The notes below the pieces were generated by a model. The model did not search any database, was not told the DNA's origin, and saw only the letters and a program-made list of their open reading frames with translations. This document shows positions 9,657 to 18,682 of a stretch of DNA of 64,000 bases, one piece after another (position 1 is the stretch's first letter; each line of letters starts with the position of its first letter). This DNA is from Humidesulfovibrio mexicanus (GTDB lineage: Bacteria; Desulfobacterota; Desulfovibrionia; Desulfovibrionales; Desulfovibrionaceae): positions 37,537 to 101,536 of the forward strand of contig NZ_FZOC01000004.1 in assembly GCF_900188225.1 (NCBI RefSeq), read 5' to 3'. A program made the translations under genes and the position numbers.

Positions 9657-10475
9657 TTAGCCGCCCCTGCGGCCGCGTTTCGGGGAAAAAGCCGCGCACA
9701 CCACGAAAAGCGCGCTGGAGGCCAGCACGATGGAGGCCCCGGCGGGCAAGTCCATCTGGTAGGACAAAAACAGCCCCGCCTCGCAGGACACGACCCCGAA
9801 CAGCGCGGCAAGCAGAAACATGCGCCGCAGGCTGTAGGTGAGCTGGTAGGCCGCAGCCGCCGGATTGATGATCAGGCTGTACACAAGCAGCCCGCCCACG
9901 CTGGGCAGGCAGGCGGTCACGGTGACGCCGGTGAAGCACAGAATGGCATAAAAGATGGCCGTGGCGGGAAGCCCGGCCGCCGCCGCGATCTCCCTGTGGC
10001 AGGCCACGGCCTGAATCTCCTTGTAGAACAGGCCGAGCGCGGCCACGGCGGCCAGGGTCACCCCGCCCAAGAGCCAGACATCCCTTGCCGAAACCGTGAG
10101 GATGTTGCCCCAGAAAAGCCCCAGGGCCTCCGCCTTGGACCCCGGCAGCAGGCCGATGCACAGGATGGCCGCGCCCAGCATGGTGGAAAACACGATGCCC
10201 ACGGCCGTATCGGGCGAGAAATCGCCCCGGTCGGACATGGGGCCGATGACCGCGGCCGAGGCCAGGCTGAGGACAAGGCTGCCCAGCAGCGGGTCCAGCC
10301 CAAGCACCATGGCCAAGAGCCCCCCGGCGAAGGCCGCGTGGGCCAGGCACACCCCGATGAAGGTCAGCCGCATGAGCACGGCGAAGACACCGGCAAGGGA
10401 ACAGCACACCCCGGCAAACGCCCCGGCAAGCAGCGCATGGCGCATGAACGCGTGTTCGAACAAACCAAAATCCAT
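9657..10475 (-). CDS. Zinc/manganese-type ABC transporter permease
   Basis: This 272-residue membrane protein has about eight hydrophobic segments and belongs to the ABC-3 (ZnuB/MntB/TroC) family. Typical parts are the early FMRHALLAGAFAGV, the GILFST-like AVGIVFSTMLGAA and the late VGGLLVYSLIINPAA. It forms the membrane channel for a divalent metal, working with the ATPase and binding protein encoded just upstream. It starts 9 nt after the ATPase gene. Metal identity cannot be read from the permease; zinc is favoured by the neighbouring His-rich protein. The C-terminus is short and basic. Confidence 0.88.
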   Translation of the reverse strand: MDFGLFEHAFMRHALLAGAFAGVCCSLAGVFAVLMRLTFIGVCLAHAAFAGGLLAMVLGLDPLLGSLVLSLASAAVIGPMSDRGDFSPDTAVGIVFSTMLGAAILCIGLLPGSKAEALGLFWGNILTVSARDVWLLGGVTLAAVAALGLFYKEIQAVACHREIAAAAGLPATAIFYAILCFTGVTVTACLPSVGGLLVYSLIINPAAAAYQLTYSLRRMFLLAALFGVVSCEAGLFLSYQMDLPAGASIVLASSALFVVCAAFSPKRGRRGG

Positions 10476-10484
10476 GGTGATTCC

Positions 10485-11264
10485 TCAGAAAAGCACCACC
10501 GGGCGGTCCTGGTGGGAAAGCACGGTGAAGGGCACGTCGAAAATCGCGGCCAGGCGCTCCGGCTCCAGGGCCTGAGCCGCTGGGCCAAGCCACTGCGGGC
10601 GGCCCTGCCGTAAGGCCAGCACGCGGGTGCACAGCACGGGCAGCGAGTTCAGCTCGTGGGTCACCATGACCGTGGTCAGGCCCAGACGCGCGTGGATGTC
10701 GCGCACGCATTCCAGAATTTCGCGCTGGGCGCGCCAGTCCAGAGCCGAGGTGGGTTCGTCCAGCAGCAGCACGTCCGGCCGTTGCAACAGCGCGCGCGCA
10801 ATGGCCGCGCGCTGGGCCTCGCCTCCGGAGCAGCGGCCGATGGGCCGGTCCTGCAAATGCGCAATGCCCACAAGGGTGAGCAGCTCCCTGGCGCGCGCGC
10901 GCACCTCCGGCCCAGGGCGGCGCAGCGGCCCAAGCTCCGCGTAGGCCCCCACCATCACGGACTCCAGCACGCTGATGGGCAGCCGGGGGTCCAGGGCGGA
11001 CATCTGCGGCGCCAGGGCCACGCGGCCCCTGCCGCCCTTGCCGGAACCCGGCACCAGCGCTTGGCCGCCGCCGCACCCCAGCCTTCCTGCCAGCACGGCC
11101 AGAAGCGTGCTCTTTCCCGACCCGTTGGGTCCGATGACGCCCAGAAACTCCCCCCGCACAATCTCCAGCAGGGGCACGTCCAGCACCACGCGGCCCTGCC
11201 GCAGCACGCGGACATCGCGCAGCAGCGCAGCAGCGCCGCCAGTGTCCGGCATCTCCCGGCTCAT
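10485..11264 (-). CDS. Zinc/manganese-type ABC transporter ATPase
   Basis: This 259-residue ATPase has Walker A (GPNGSGKST, about 43-51), Q-loop (APQM), the signature CSGGEAQR, Walker B (VLLLDEP) and switch His (VTHEL). It is closest in layout to ZnuC/MntA-type subunits that energise uptake of divalent metals. Its ATG overlaps the stop of the binding-protein gene (ATGA), so the three transporter genes are translationally coupled. All nucleotide-binding motifs are intact. Assignment to zinc rather than manganese is an inference from context. Confidence 0.9.
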   Translation of the reverse strand: MSREMPDTGGAAALLRDVRVLRQGRVVLDVPLLEIVRGEFLGVIGPNGSGKSTLLAVLAGRLGCGGGQALVPGSGKGGRGRVALAPQMSALDPRLPISVLESVMVGAYAELGPLRRPGPEVRARARELLTLVGIAHLQDRPIGRCSGGEAQRAAIARALLQRPDVLLLDEPTSALDWRAQREILECVRDIHARLGLTTVMVTHELNSLPVLCTRVLALRQGRPQWLGPAAQALEPERLAAIFDVPFTVLSHQDRPVVLF

Positions 11265-12142
11265 CCGCGCGCCTTCATGGCCGCAAGCAGGCGGTCCAGG
11301 TTCATCTCCACCGCCCGCTCCCAGGTATCCGCACGCGGGTCCCCGCCAGGGAAGTTGGTCAGCACGGCGTGCCCGGCCCGCAAGTCATCGGCCAGGGCCT
11401 TGCCCGAGCCACCCGTGCTCTGCATGTTGTCCACCACCAGCACGGCCTTCCCGGCCTTGGCCTTGGACATCACCTCGGCCAGCTGTCTCGGGTTCATGCC
11501 TTCGAAGCGGCCATAGTCCGCCACCACCACGCAGCCCAGCCATTCAAGAAACGGCTTCTGCATGGCGTCGCAGATGACCCGCAGGCCGACGATGCCGCCC
11601 TGGGCCGCCCGCGCCTTGACCCTGGCCGCCAGGGCCGCGATGCGCGCCTGGCGCTCGCGGGCGCGCCGCTGCACGTCCTTGGCACCTGCGGCGTCGATCT
11701 CCGCGAGCATTGCGGCCAAGGCCGTGGTGGCCTGGGCTTGCCGTTCCGGCAGCATCCAGTTGCCCGGAGCATTGACGGGGCGGACCCGCGCGAAGGTCTC
11801 CGGCGCGCTGCGCCGCAAGGCCTGGAGCATGGGCATGTCGCGCTGCCAGTCGTGGATAAGCACGGCCCTCGCGCTGCCCGCGAAGCTCACGTCCGACGCG
11901 CGCAAATCCGCATGGCCCGGACAGGCCGAGCCGGGGATCAAGGTCCGGACGCTGACACGCCCCTGCCCCAGGTCGGCCACGATGTCCTCGATCAGCGTGG
12001 TGCCCGCCAGCACGCGCGGCAGCTCCGCCGCGCACGCGTGGCGCGTTCCGGCCAAAGCCAGGCACAGGGCGAGGGCCAGGAGCGCCAGCCGGAATGCCCG
12101 CGGCAGGGCGGTCGCCTCAAAGCTTGCGCGCGCGGGCTTCAT
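11261..12142 (-). CDS. Periplasmic metal-binding protein of a ZnuA/TroA-type transporter
   Basis: This 293-residue protein has a signal peptide (basic start, hydrophobic stretch to about residue 37, then HACAAELP) and the two-lobe TroA layout with a long linking helix (about 160-190). Where ZnuA proteins usually have a His in PGxDPHxxEP, this one reads GSACPGHADLRASDV, so Cys and His are both candidate ligands. A further candidate is the Asp of VVDNMQ. There is no His-rich loop. GGAG precedes the ATG. It overlaps the methyltransferase gene by 26 nt and the ATPase gene by 4 nt, so it is part of the same operon. Confidence 0.82.
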   Translation of the reverse strand: MKPARASFEATALPRAFRLALLALALCLALAGTRHACAAELPRVLAGTTLIEDIVADLGQGRVSVRTLIPGSACPGHADLRASDVSFAGSARAVLIHDWQRDMPMLQALRRSAPETFARVRPVNAPGNWMLPERQAQATTALAAMLAEIDAAGAKDVQRRARERQARIAALAARVKARAAQGGIVGLRVICDAMQKPFLEWLGCVVVADYGRFEGMNPRQLAEVMSKAKAGKAVLVVDNMQSTGGSGKALADDLRAGHAVLTNFPGGDPRADTWERAVEMNLDRLLAAMKARG

Positions 12143-12743
12143 AATAGTTCTCCAGGCTCGTCACCTCCGGAGCCGGGAGCCCGGCCTGCAGGAACAGCTC
12201 ACGCATGGCTTCGTCGGAAGGCAGGTGGTCGTCGGCCACGGCGGGATGCGTGCCGTGATGCGCGGCCAGCTGCGCGCGGCCGAGCAAATGCGCGATGACG
12301 ACCGGCCCTCCAGGCCGGGCCACGCGGGCCATTTCGCGCAGGGCCAGAATCTTGTCCGTGAAATGCGGGAAGGCCGCGAAGCAGACCACGGCATCGAAGC
12401 TGGCGGAATCAAAGGGCATGTCCAGGGCCGAGGCGCAGACCACAGTGGCGCGGCCGTCCACGCATTTGCGCCGGGCCACCTCCACCATCACGGGCGAGGC
12501 GTCGAAGGCGGTGACGCGCCCCTTGGGCCCGATGGCCCGCAGCAAGTACGGAATAAGCGTGCCCGGCCCGGTGCCCATGTCCAGCACGTGGCCGCCCTCG
12601 GGCAGGCCAAAGGCCTCCACCATGGGCCAAAGCCTCTGGCGCACGGGGTCGGGGTAGCATTTGTCCTCCCAGCCTTCGGCCCGTTCGTCGAAAAACCGCG
12701 CGCGCGTTGCTTCCTTGTCCATTCCAGCGTGACTGGCGTCCAT
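12117..12743 (-). CDS. Class I SAM-dependent methyltransferase
   Basis: This 208-residue protein has the Rossmann-type SAM site: VLDMGTGPGTLIPYLL (motif I, about 52-67), an acidic end of strand 2 (VTAFDASP) and a later PFDSASFDAVVC (motif IV). The fold resembles UbiE/Methyltransf_11 enzymes; the substrate cannot be told. The start at 12743 (MDASHAGMDK) follows AGGAACC; the upstream part of the frame is dismissed. It lies between a TonB-dependent receptor and a metal ABC transporter in one operon, so it may modify a metal-binding small molecule or a cofactor, but that is inference. Confidence 0.82.
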   Translation of the reverse strand: MDASHAGMDKEATRARFFDERAEGWEDKCYPDPVRQRLWPMVEAFGLPEGGHVLDMGTGPGTLIPYLLRAIGPKGRVTAFDASPVMVEVARRKCVDGRATVVCASALDMPFDSASFDAVVCFAAFPHFTDKILALREMARVARPGGPVVIAHLLGRAQLAAHHGTHPAVADDHLPSDEAMRELFLQAGLPAPEVTSLENYYEARARKL

Positions 12744-12833
12744 GGTTCCTCCTGCAAAATGCTGAAGGCGAAGGCCCGCGCCGGGGCCTCCGCCAGTGGG
12801 TATGCGTGTCGGCAAGCGTCCTGCCGACAGGGG

Positions 12834-14756
12834 TTAGAAGGTCAGGTTCATGCCCACCGTGGCCCCGATGCCCGGCATGGGATAGTCGGGCCGGGTGCAG
12901 TAGTTGCTGTCCGTAAGGTTGTCGCCCGCGATGAACAGCTCGCCGCTTTTCGCGCCCAGGGCCTTGGCGTCGAACAGCCAGGCAAGCTTGGCGTTGAGCA
13001 GAAAGTACTGCACCACCTTCAGGCTGTTGGTCGGGGACAGGCTGGCCCGCGTGGTGGTCAGCGCGTACATGGAATCCACGTACTGAGCGTCCACTGACAG
13101 CTTGAAATCTTTGAGGAACATCCAATTTCCGCCCGCCGAGGCCGTCCAGTCCGGGGCGTAGGGCAGGTTCTGGGGCGAGTGGGAAAGCCAGGTGAACCCG
13201 GTGTACAGCGAAAGCGTGCTGGTGGGCGCCCAGTTGATGTTGCCCTCCACGCCCTGCATCTCGTAGTGGCCGGTGTTCTGCCACACGCCGCCGAAGCCGG
13301 AGCGCACGTAGCGGTTGTCGCCGTGCTCCTGGAAGAAGGTCACGTCGGCCTTGAGCTCCTTGGTGAACGTCTGGGCCAGGCCCACTTCCATGTGGTGCAT
13401 GATCTCGGGCTTGAGTTCACTGCCGTTTCTGCCCTGGGCCAGCACCTCCAGGCCGGGGTAGTTCACGCCCCTGGCGACGGAGAAGTGCGCCTCGGTGTCC
13501 TTGTACCCGGCCACGAGGCCCGCGTGGGGCGCCCACTCGCTGCCGAAAATGCTGTTGTCGAAGTAGCGCACGCCGGTGGACGGGATGACGTAGAGGCCGT
13601 TCTTGTCGCCAAAGAGCTGGCTTACGGCCATGCGCGGAGAGATGGTGGTGTACTTGTTGGCGAAGTCCGTTGGCGTGGCGCCGTTGTCGTAGTTGACGTT
13701 GGAGCGGCCGGTGGCCCGGTCGAAATCCAGGCCGGTCAAGATCTCGCCGCCGTCCCAGAGGGTGAAGGCCTCCTTGGCCTTGATGCCCATGTTGTCGCCG
13801 CGCATGGTGGTGTTCTTGGTGTTGCCGCTCTGGTCCTGCCACTTGGCCTCAATGTGGCTCAGGTACAGCTTGATCTCGCCGTTGGCCTTGTCAAAGGCGT
13901 TGGACAGGGTGATGGTGCCCAGGCTGTTGGTGGTGCGGTATAACTCGTTGCGCGGGTTGGGGTTCACGTCCGGGCCGGGGTCCGCGGCCTTGTTGTCCGA
14001 GCCCAGGGCGAAGGCCCGCACCTGCCAGTTCTTGTTCAGCTCGTAGCCGATGTTGCCGTACACGTCGTTGAGGAAGCCGTAGCTCTTGGCGCGGTGCCCG
14101 TCGGAATGGCGGTAGCCCTGGCCGAGGTAGTAATCCAACGCGCCTTCCTTGCCGCCGTGCTCCACGGTCTCCGTGAAGGTGTTGAAGGAGCCGTAGCTGC
14201 TCCCGACCTTGGTCTGGTAGCCGTCCTCGGCCATGCGCTTGGGAACGATGTTCACGCCCCCGAATCCGGAGCCCTGTTCAGTGGGCTGCACGCCCTTGAT
14301 GACCTCGATCTGTCCGGCGGGATCAATGGGCATGAGGTCCATGAGGCCGTGGTTGAACACCGGGTTGCCCAGGTTCACGCCGTCGATGGTGGTCTTGATT
14401 TCGCCGCCCGGACGGCCGGAGCCCATGCCGCGGATGAACACCGCTCCGCCCTCGCCGCCGCCAAAGGAACCGATGACGTTGTACCGGGAGATGGTGACGC
14501 CAGGCGTGGTGCGCAGAGCGTTGGTCACGTCCTGTGCGTTCAGGTCGTGGATCTGCTCCTGCCCGACCACGGTCTTGACGCCGCCGTAGCGCGAAACCTG
14601 GTTGCCCTCGATGACGGGAGAGGCCACAACGACCTCCTCCTTCAGCAGCACCCCGGACTTTTCGTCCCCCGACCCCTGTTCCGCCGCCAGCGCGCCTCCG
14701 CACAGGCACAGGGCCATTGCCAGGGCCATGACCCCGCTTCCCGTTCTCCTCTTCAT
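12834..14756 (-). CDS. TonB-dependent outer-membrane receptor
   Basis: This 640-residue protein has a signal peptide (MKRRTGSGVMALAMALCLCG), an N-terminal plug (VVVASPVIEGNQVSR, GVTISRYNVIGS, VFIRGMGSGRPG, IEVIKGVQP), a beta-barrel and a C-terminal aromatic end (GATVGMNLTF). It imports a metal complex, cobalamin or siderophore using TonB energy. The start at 14756 follows GGAGGGAGTG. It leads the minus-strand operon with the methyltransferase and zinc/manganese-type ABC transporter, so a metal or metal-chelate substrate is most likely. Barrel and plug look complete. Confidence 0.9.
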   Translation of the reverse strand: MKRRTGSGVMALAMALCLCGGALAAEQGSGDEKSGVLLKEEVVVASPVIEGNQVSRYGGVKTVVGQEQIHDLNAQDVTNALRTTPGVTISRYNVIGSFGGGEGGAVFIRGMGSGRPGGEIKTTIDGVNLGNPVFNHGLMDLMPIDPAGQIEVIKGVQPTEQGSGFGGVNIVPKRMAEDGYQTKVGSSYGSFNTFTETVEHGGKEGALDYYLGQGYRHSDGHRAKSYGFLNDVYGNIGYELNKNWQVRAFALGSDNKAADPGPDVNPNPRNELYRTTNSLGTITLSNAFDKANGEIKLYLSHIEAKWQDQSGNTKNTTMRGDNMGIKAKEAFTLWDGGEILTGLDFDRATGRSNVNYDNGATPTDFANKYTTISPRMAVSQLFGDKNGLYVIPSTGVRYFDNSIFGSEWAPHAGLVAGYKDTEAHFSVARGVNYPGLEVLAQGRNGSELKPEIMHHMEVGLAQTFTKELKADVTFFQEHGDNRYVRSGFGGVWQNTGHYEMQGVEGNINWAPTSTLSLYTGFTWLSHSPQNLPYAPDWTASAGGNWMFLKDFKLSVDAQYVDSMYALTTTRASLSPTNSLKVVQYFLLNAKLAWLFDAKALGAKSGELFIAGDNLTDSNYCTRPDYPMPGIGATVGMNLTF

Positions 14757-15078
14757 CACTCCCTCCCGTATTCGTCGCCGCCCGTCCTTTCCTCGGCGTC
14801 CCCCCTGCACGGGCGCGACGCTGATGGGCCTTGGTGACACGTTTCAAAATTTCGTTAGACCTTTGGGCAATTTCCATCTGCGAGTCAACGAAAAATGATG
14901 ACGATTGCATTATTTGTGTTACTGAATCATGCGACCCGCCGGGACTTCCGGCAGGCACAGCGCCGCCGCGCCCGCTGCCCGCGTTCGCCGAACGCCCCGA
15001 TGCAGCTCCGGGAACTGACCCCGCGCCCGGCACATTGCCCCTTGCCCGCGCTGGCGCTTCGTGCTAGCCGCCTTACCC
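14757..15078. other. Intergenic control region between the divergent TonB receptor and M50 protease genes
   Basis: About 320 bp without a convincing gene. The part near 14840-14935 is AT-rich and holds the Fur/Zur-like palindrome described separately; the rest (14936-15060) is GC-rich and featureless to the eye. Promoters for both flanking genes must lie here, but I cannot place their -10/-35 boxes with confidence. Confidence 0.6.
14893..14915. promoter_or_regulatory. Fur/Zur-like palindrome upstream of the TonB receptor operon
   Basis: AAATGATG and CATTATTT flank a 7-nt centre (ACGATTG), giving 7 of 8 paired positions in an AT-rich dyad like those bound by Fur-family repressors. It is about 140 bp upstream of the receptor ATG, within promoter range. 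Operon content (metal transporter, receptor) fits metal-dependent repression. No Fur-family gene is in the window. Confidence 0.45.
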
Positions 15079-15750
15079 ATGTCCGATCTTGCCCAATACC
15101 TGCGCGAGCTCACCGTGCTGCTCGTGCCGCTGCTGTTCACCATCACCTGTCACGAAGCCGCCCACGGGCTTGTGGCTGGTTGGCTGGGCGACCCCACGGC
15201 CAAGCTCGCCGGGCGGGTCACCCTGAACCCCGTGCGCCACCTGGATCCCTTCGGCACGTTGATCATGGTCGTGCCGCCGCACATCGGCTGGGCCAGGCCC
15301 GTGCCCGTGGACGCGCGCCACTTCAAGAACCCGCGCACCGGAATGCTGCTGGTGGCCCTGGCCGGGCCGGGGGCGAACCTGCTGGTGGCGCTTTTGTGCG
15401 CGGCCCTGTTCCACGCGCTGGTCAGCGTGCCCATCAGCGATCCCGAGGGCCTTGGCGTACGCATGTTGGTGCCGCTGCTGACCATGGCCCAGGCGGGCGT
15501 GTACGTCAGCCTGCTCATCGGGGCCTTCAACCTGCTGCCCATCCCGCCGCTGGACGGCAGCAACATCGTGGCCCGGCTGCTGCCCGAGCGCCTGGCCTGG
15601 CGCTACCTGGACATGGGCCGCTACGGCATCCTGTTCATCATCGGGCTCATGCTGCTGGGCAACTTCGCGGGCATTAGCCTCTTCGGCACCCTGCTCTTCC
15701 CCGTGGTGGGCGCTGCGGCTTCCCTCATGGGCATGGGCAACCCTTTCTGA
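15079..15750 (+). CDS. Site-2 protease family (M50) membrane metalloprotease
   Basis: This 223-residue protein has five to six hydrophobic segments and the zinc motif HEAAH (about residues 25-29), followed by GDPTAKLAGRVTLNPVRHLDPFGT, a family signature. The third ligand is in NLLPIPPLDGSNI (Asp). It matches the short compact M50 proteins related to Rip/SpoIVFB that cleave or process membrane substrates; the physiological substrate is unknown. I prefer the ATG at 15079 over the GTG at 15061, as neither has a strong ribosome-binding site and the shorter form fits the family. trpS follows after 26 nt, so the two may be cotranscribed. Confidence 0.85.
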   Translation: MSDLAQYLRELTVLLVPLLFTITCHEAAHGLVAGWLGDPTAKLAGRVTLNPVRHLDPFGTLIMVVPPHIGWARPVPVDARHFKNPRTGMLLVALAGPGANLLVALLCAALFHALVSVPISDPEGLGVRMLVPLLTMAQAGVYVSLLIGAFNLLPIPPLDGSNIVARLLPERLAWRYLDMGRYGILFIIGLMLLGNFAGISLFGTLLFPVVGAAASLMGMGNPF

Positions 15751-15776
15751 CACACAACCAAACAACGGACACGCAC

Positions 15777-16787
15777 ATGACCGCCACCAAAGAATGCATC
15801 GTCTCCGGCATGAGGCCCACCGGGCCCCTCCACCTGGGCCACCACTTCGGCGTGCTGGCCAACTGGCTCGACCTGCAGGAGAAGCACGACTGCCTGTTCT
15901 TCGTGGCCGACTGGCACGCGCTCACCACAGAGTACGCCGACCCCAAAAAGGTCAAGGGCTTCGTGCCCGGCTTGGTGCTCGATTGGGTGGCGGCCGGGCT
16001 CGACCCGGACAAGTGCGTCATCTTCCAGCAATCGCAGGTGAAGGAACATGCGGAGCTGCACCTGCTTTTGTCCATGCTCACCCCGGTGGGCTGGCTGGAG
16101 CGCAACCCCACCTACAAGGACGTTGCCACGGAGCTGGCCGGGCAGAAGGACCTGGCCACTTACGGCTTCCTCGGCTACCCCGTGCTCATGGCGGCGGACA
16201 TCATCCTCTACCGCTCCACCGCGGTGCCCGTGGGCCACGACCAGCTGCCCCACCTGGAGCTCACCCGCGAGATCGCCCGGCGCTTCAATTTCCTGAACTG
16301 CCCGGAGGACAAGCCCTTCTTCCCCGAGCCCAAGGCCCTGCTCACCGAGGAGGCCAAGCTGCCGGGCCTCGACGGACGCAAGATGAGCAAGAGCTACGGC
16401 AACTCCATCGCCCTTGGGGAACCCTTGGAGAACATCGCTCCGAAAATTAAGACCATGCTCACGGACAAGAACCGCCTGCGCAGGACCGACCCCGGCGACC
16501 CGGCCGTGTGCAACCTGTACCCCTACCACAAGCTGTTGACCGCGCCGGAAAAATGCGCGGAGATACGCGAGGGCTGCACCACGGCCTCCTTCGGCTGCGT
16601 GGACTGCAAGAAGGCGCTCATGGAGTCCCTCACCGCCTTCTTGACGCCCATCCACGAGCGCAGGCGCGCCCTGGAGGCCGACCCCGAGCGGCTTTGGCAC
16701 ATTCTGGAGCAGGGCAACGCAAAGGCGCGCGCCCGCGCGGCCGAGAGCATGGACGCCATCCGCAAGCTGTTGAACTTCGATTTCTAG
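15777..16787 (+). CDS. trpS: Tryptophanyl-tRNA synthetase
   Basis: This 336-residue class I synthetase charges tRNA-Trp. The HIGH-type motif is HLGHH (about 18-22), and KMSKS lies in DGRKMSKSYGN (about 201-205). Family features such as FFVADWHALTT and the GHDQLPHLELTREIA helix are present. A cysteine-containing segment, CTTASFGCVDCKK, lies near residue 270. Length is normal. It lies between the M50 protease gene and a well-formed terminator. Confidence 0.96.
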   Translation: MTATKECIVSGMRPTGPLHLGHHFGVLANWLDLQEKHDCLFFVADWHALTTEYADPKKVKGFVPGLVLDWVAAGLDPDKCVIFQQSQVKEHAELHLLLSMLTPVGWLERNPTYKDVATELAGQKDLATYGFLGYPVLMAADIILYRSTAVPVGHDQLPHLELTREIARRFNFLNCPEDKPFFPEPKALLTEEAKLPGLDGRKMSKSYGNSIALGEPLENIAPKIKTMLTDKNRLRRTDPGDPAVCNLYPYHKLLTAPEKCAEIREGCTTASFGCVDCKKALMESLTAFLTPIHERRRALEADPERLWHILEQGNAKARARAAESMDAIRKLLNFDF

Positions 16788-16801
16788 GACAGGCGCATCC
16801 C

Positions 16802-16840
16802 GGCCGGGGCAGGGCGCACTTCGCCCCGCTCCGGCCTTTT
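16802..16840 (+). terminator. Rho-independent terminator after trpS
   Basis: Outer arms GGCCGG (16802-16807) and CCGGCC (16831-16836) plus an inner GGGCG/CGCCC pair form a strong hairpin followed by TTTTCCTTTT. It ends the transcript of trpS and leaves the aminotransferase gene with its own promoter or read-through. Confidence 0.8.
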
Positions 16841-16867
16841 CCTTTTCTGAACCGCACGAGGCCCCAC

Positions 16868-18046
16868 ATGAGCGAAAACGTCCGCGTGTCGCAGCGCGCC
16901 AGCGAAATCACCCCGTTTCTGGTCATGGACATCCTGGAGGCCGCGCACAGGCTTGAGGCCGCCGGGCACACGGTCATCCACCTGGAGATCGGCGAGCCGG
17001 ACTTCGACACCCCCGAATGCGTGAAGGAGGCGGCGAAAAAGGCCCTGGCCGATGGCGAGACCCACTACACCCACAGTCTGGGCCTGCTCCCCCTGCGGGA
17101 GGCCATTTGCGAAAATCTGGCCCAGCGCTACGGCGTGGCGGTCGATCCCGGCCAGGTCATCGTGACCCAGGGCACCAGCCCGGCCATGCTGCTGCTGTTC
17201 TCCACCATTCTTGAGGCCGGGGACGAGGTCATCCTGTCCGACCCGGCTTACGCCTGCTACGACAACTTCATCCGCTTCGCCGGGGCCAGGCCCGTACGCG
17301 TTCCCGTGACCGAGGACGACAGCTTCCAGTACCGGCCCGCGGCCATAGAGGCCGCCATGACCCCGAAGACCCGCGCCATCCTGCTCAACTCCCCGGCCAA
17401 TCCAACGGGAACGCTGCTCTCCGCCGAGCGCATGGATGCCGTGTGCCGCCTGGCCGACAGCCGCGGGGCCTTCGTGGTCTCCGACGAGATTTACGGCGGC
17501 CTGGTGTACGAGGGCAGCGAACACAGCGCGCTGGAGTTCAGCGACCGCGCCTTTGTGCTGAACGGGTTTTCCAAGCTCTACGCCATGACCGGCTGGCGGC
17601 TGGGCTATCTGGTGGCGCCGAAGGAATTCATCCGTCCCATGCAGAAGCTGTGTCAAAACTTCTTCATTTCGGCCAACTCCGTGGCCCAGCGTGCGGGCGT
17701 CGCCGCCCTCGAAAAGGGGGCGGAAGACGTGGCGCGCATGAAGGCCGTGTACGACGAGCGGCGACGCTTTCTTCTCCCCAGGCTGAAGGCCCTGGGCCTG
17801 GGCGTGGCCAACGACCCCACCGGCGCGTTTTATGTCCTGGCCAACGCCCGCCACTGGGCCGCGAACTTCGGCGGCAGCTCCCTCAGGCTGGCCTACGACA
17901 TCCTTGAAAAATGCCACGTGGGCGTCACCCCCGGCATCGACTTCGGCCAGGGCGCGGAAGGGTACCTGCGCTTCTCCTACGCCAATTCCCTGGAGAACAT
18001 CGCCGAGGCCGTGCGCAGACTTGAGAAGTACGCCGCACTGGCGTAG
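16868..18046 (+). CDS. Class I/II PLP-dependent aminotransferase
   Basis: This 392-residue fold-type I aminotransferase resembles AspC/AlaT-like enzymes. Visible motifs are HLEIGEPDFDTPE near the start, the NSPANPTG loop (about 177-184), DEIYGGLVYEG (PLP-contacting Asp and Tyr) and the PLP-lysine in NGFSKLYAMTGWRLGY (about residue 236). It moves amino groups between amino and 2-oxo acids; the exact substrate pair cannot be assigned. The start MSENVRVSQRA at 16868 is chosen because the frame before it lies in trpS and the terminator. Confidence 0.92.
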   Translation: MSENVRVSQRASEITPFLVMDILEAAHRLEAAGHTVIHLEIGEPDFDTPECVKEAAKKALADGETHYTHSLGLLPLREAICENLAQRYGVAVDPGQVIVTQGTSPAMLLLFSTILEAGDEVILSDPAYACYDNFIRFAGARPVRVPVTEDDSFQYRPAAIEAAMTPKTRAILLNSPANPTGTLLSAERMDAVCRLADSRGAFVVSDEIYGGLVYEGSEHSALEFSDRAFVLNGFSKLYAMTGWRLGYLVAPKEFIRPMQKLCQNFFISANSVAQRAGVAALEKGAEDVARMKAVYDERRRFLLPRLKALGLGVANDPTGAFYVLANARHWAANFGGSSLRLAYDILEKCHVGVTPGIDFGQGAEGYLRFSYANSLENIAEAVRRLEKYAALA

Positions 18047-18086
18047 GAGAAACAACATAAGGAGCGGCAACCGCCGCAAGACCGCC

Positions 18087-18668
18087 ATGAAACGTCTGCT
18101 CCGGCTCGACATCTGCCTGGCTTCCTGCCTGGCCCTCTGCCTGGCCTTCACCGGGGGCTTGGCGTCGCGCGGGCTTTGCGGTCAGGTTGGCGGCGCTCCG
18201 GAGACCCCGGCCAAGCAACCGGCCAAGCAACCGGCCAAGCGCACGGGCGATGCTGCGTCTAAACGGCCAAAAACGACGCGCAAGGCCAGAACCGCCCAGG
18301 CCGGCGTGTCCGAGGCCGAGGCGCTGCTGGGCAAGCGCAAGCTCACCCGCCAGGACATGGCCAGCCCGTTCAGCGCCACGGCGGACTACGGGCCGCCAGC
18401 CCCGGAACGGGCCGAGGAAGACAACGCGACCACCCGTCTGGACTTCGATCCCGCGCCCAAGAAGGGACCGTTCGCCAAACAACAAAACGATTCGCCCATC
18501 ACCCTGCGTTTTGGCAGCGACAAGGTGGTGGACCCCATCACCGGGCTTGAGGTGAACCCGAAATCCGATGCGGCCAAGAACCGCGACCCGGCCAAATCCG
18601 AGATCAAGGGCGCTCTGGAAAAGGTCGGCGGCAAGGCCGAGGTCCAGGTGGACATCTTCAAGTTTTAA
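18087..18668 (+). CDS. Secreted protein of unknown function
   Basis: This 193-residue protein has a signal peptide (MKRLLRLDICLASCLALCLA, then FTGGLASRG). After it comes a Lys/Pro-rich repeat (AKQPAKQPAK) and a hydrophilic, low-complexity remainder rich in Lys, Asp and Pro. No catalytic motif is seen. The C-terminal half (LRFGSDKVVDPITGLEVNPK) looks more conserved. It is 40 nt after the aminotransferase and 14 nt before the HD-GYP gene, suggesting cotranscription. I do not recognise the family. Confidence 0.7.
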   Translation: MKRLLRLDICLASCLALCLAFTGGLASRGLCGQVGGAPETPAKQPAKQPAKRTGDAASKRPKTTRKARTAQAGVSEAEALLGKRKLTRQDMASPFSATADYGPPAPERAEEDNATTRLDFDPAPKKGPFAKQQNDSPITLRFGSDKVVDPITGLEVNPKSDAAKNRDPAKSEIKGALEKVGGKAEVQVDIFKF

Positions 18669-18682
18669 CAGGCCCCCTGACA

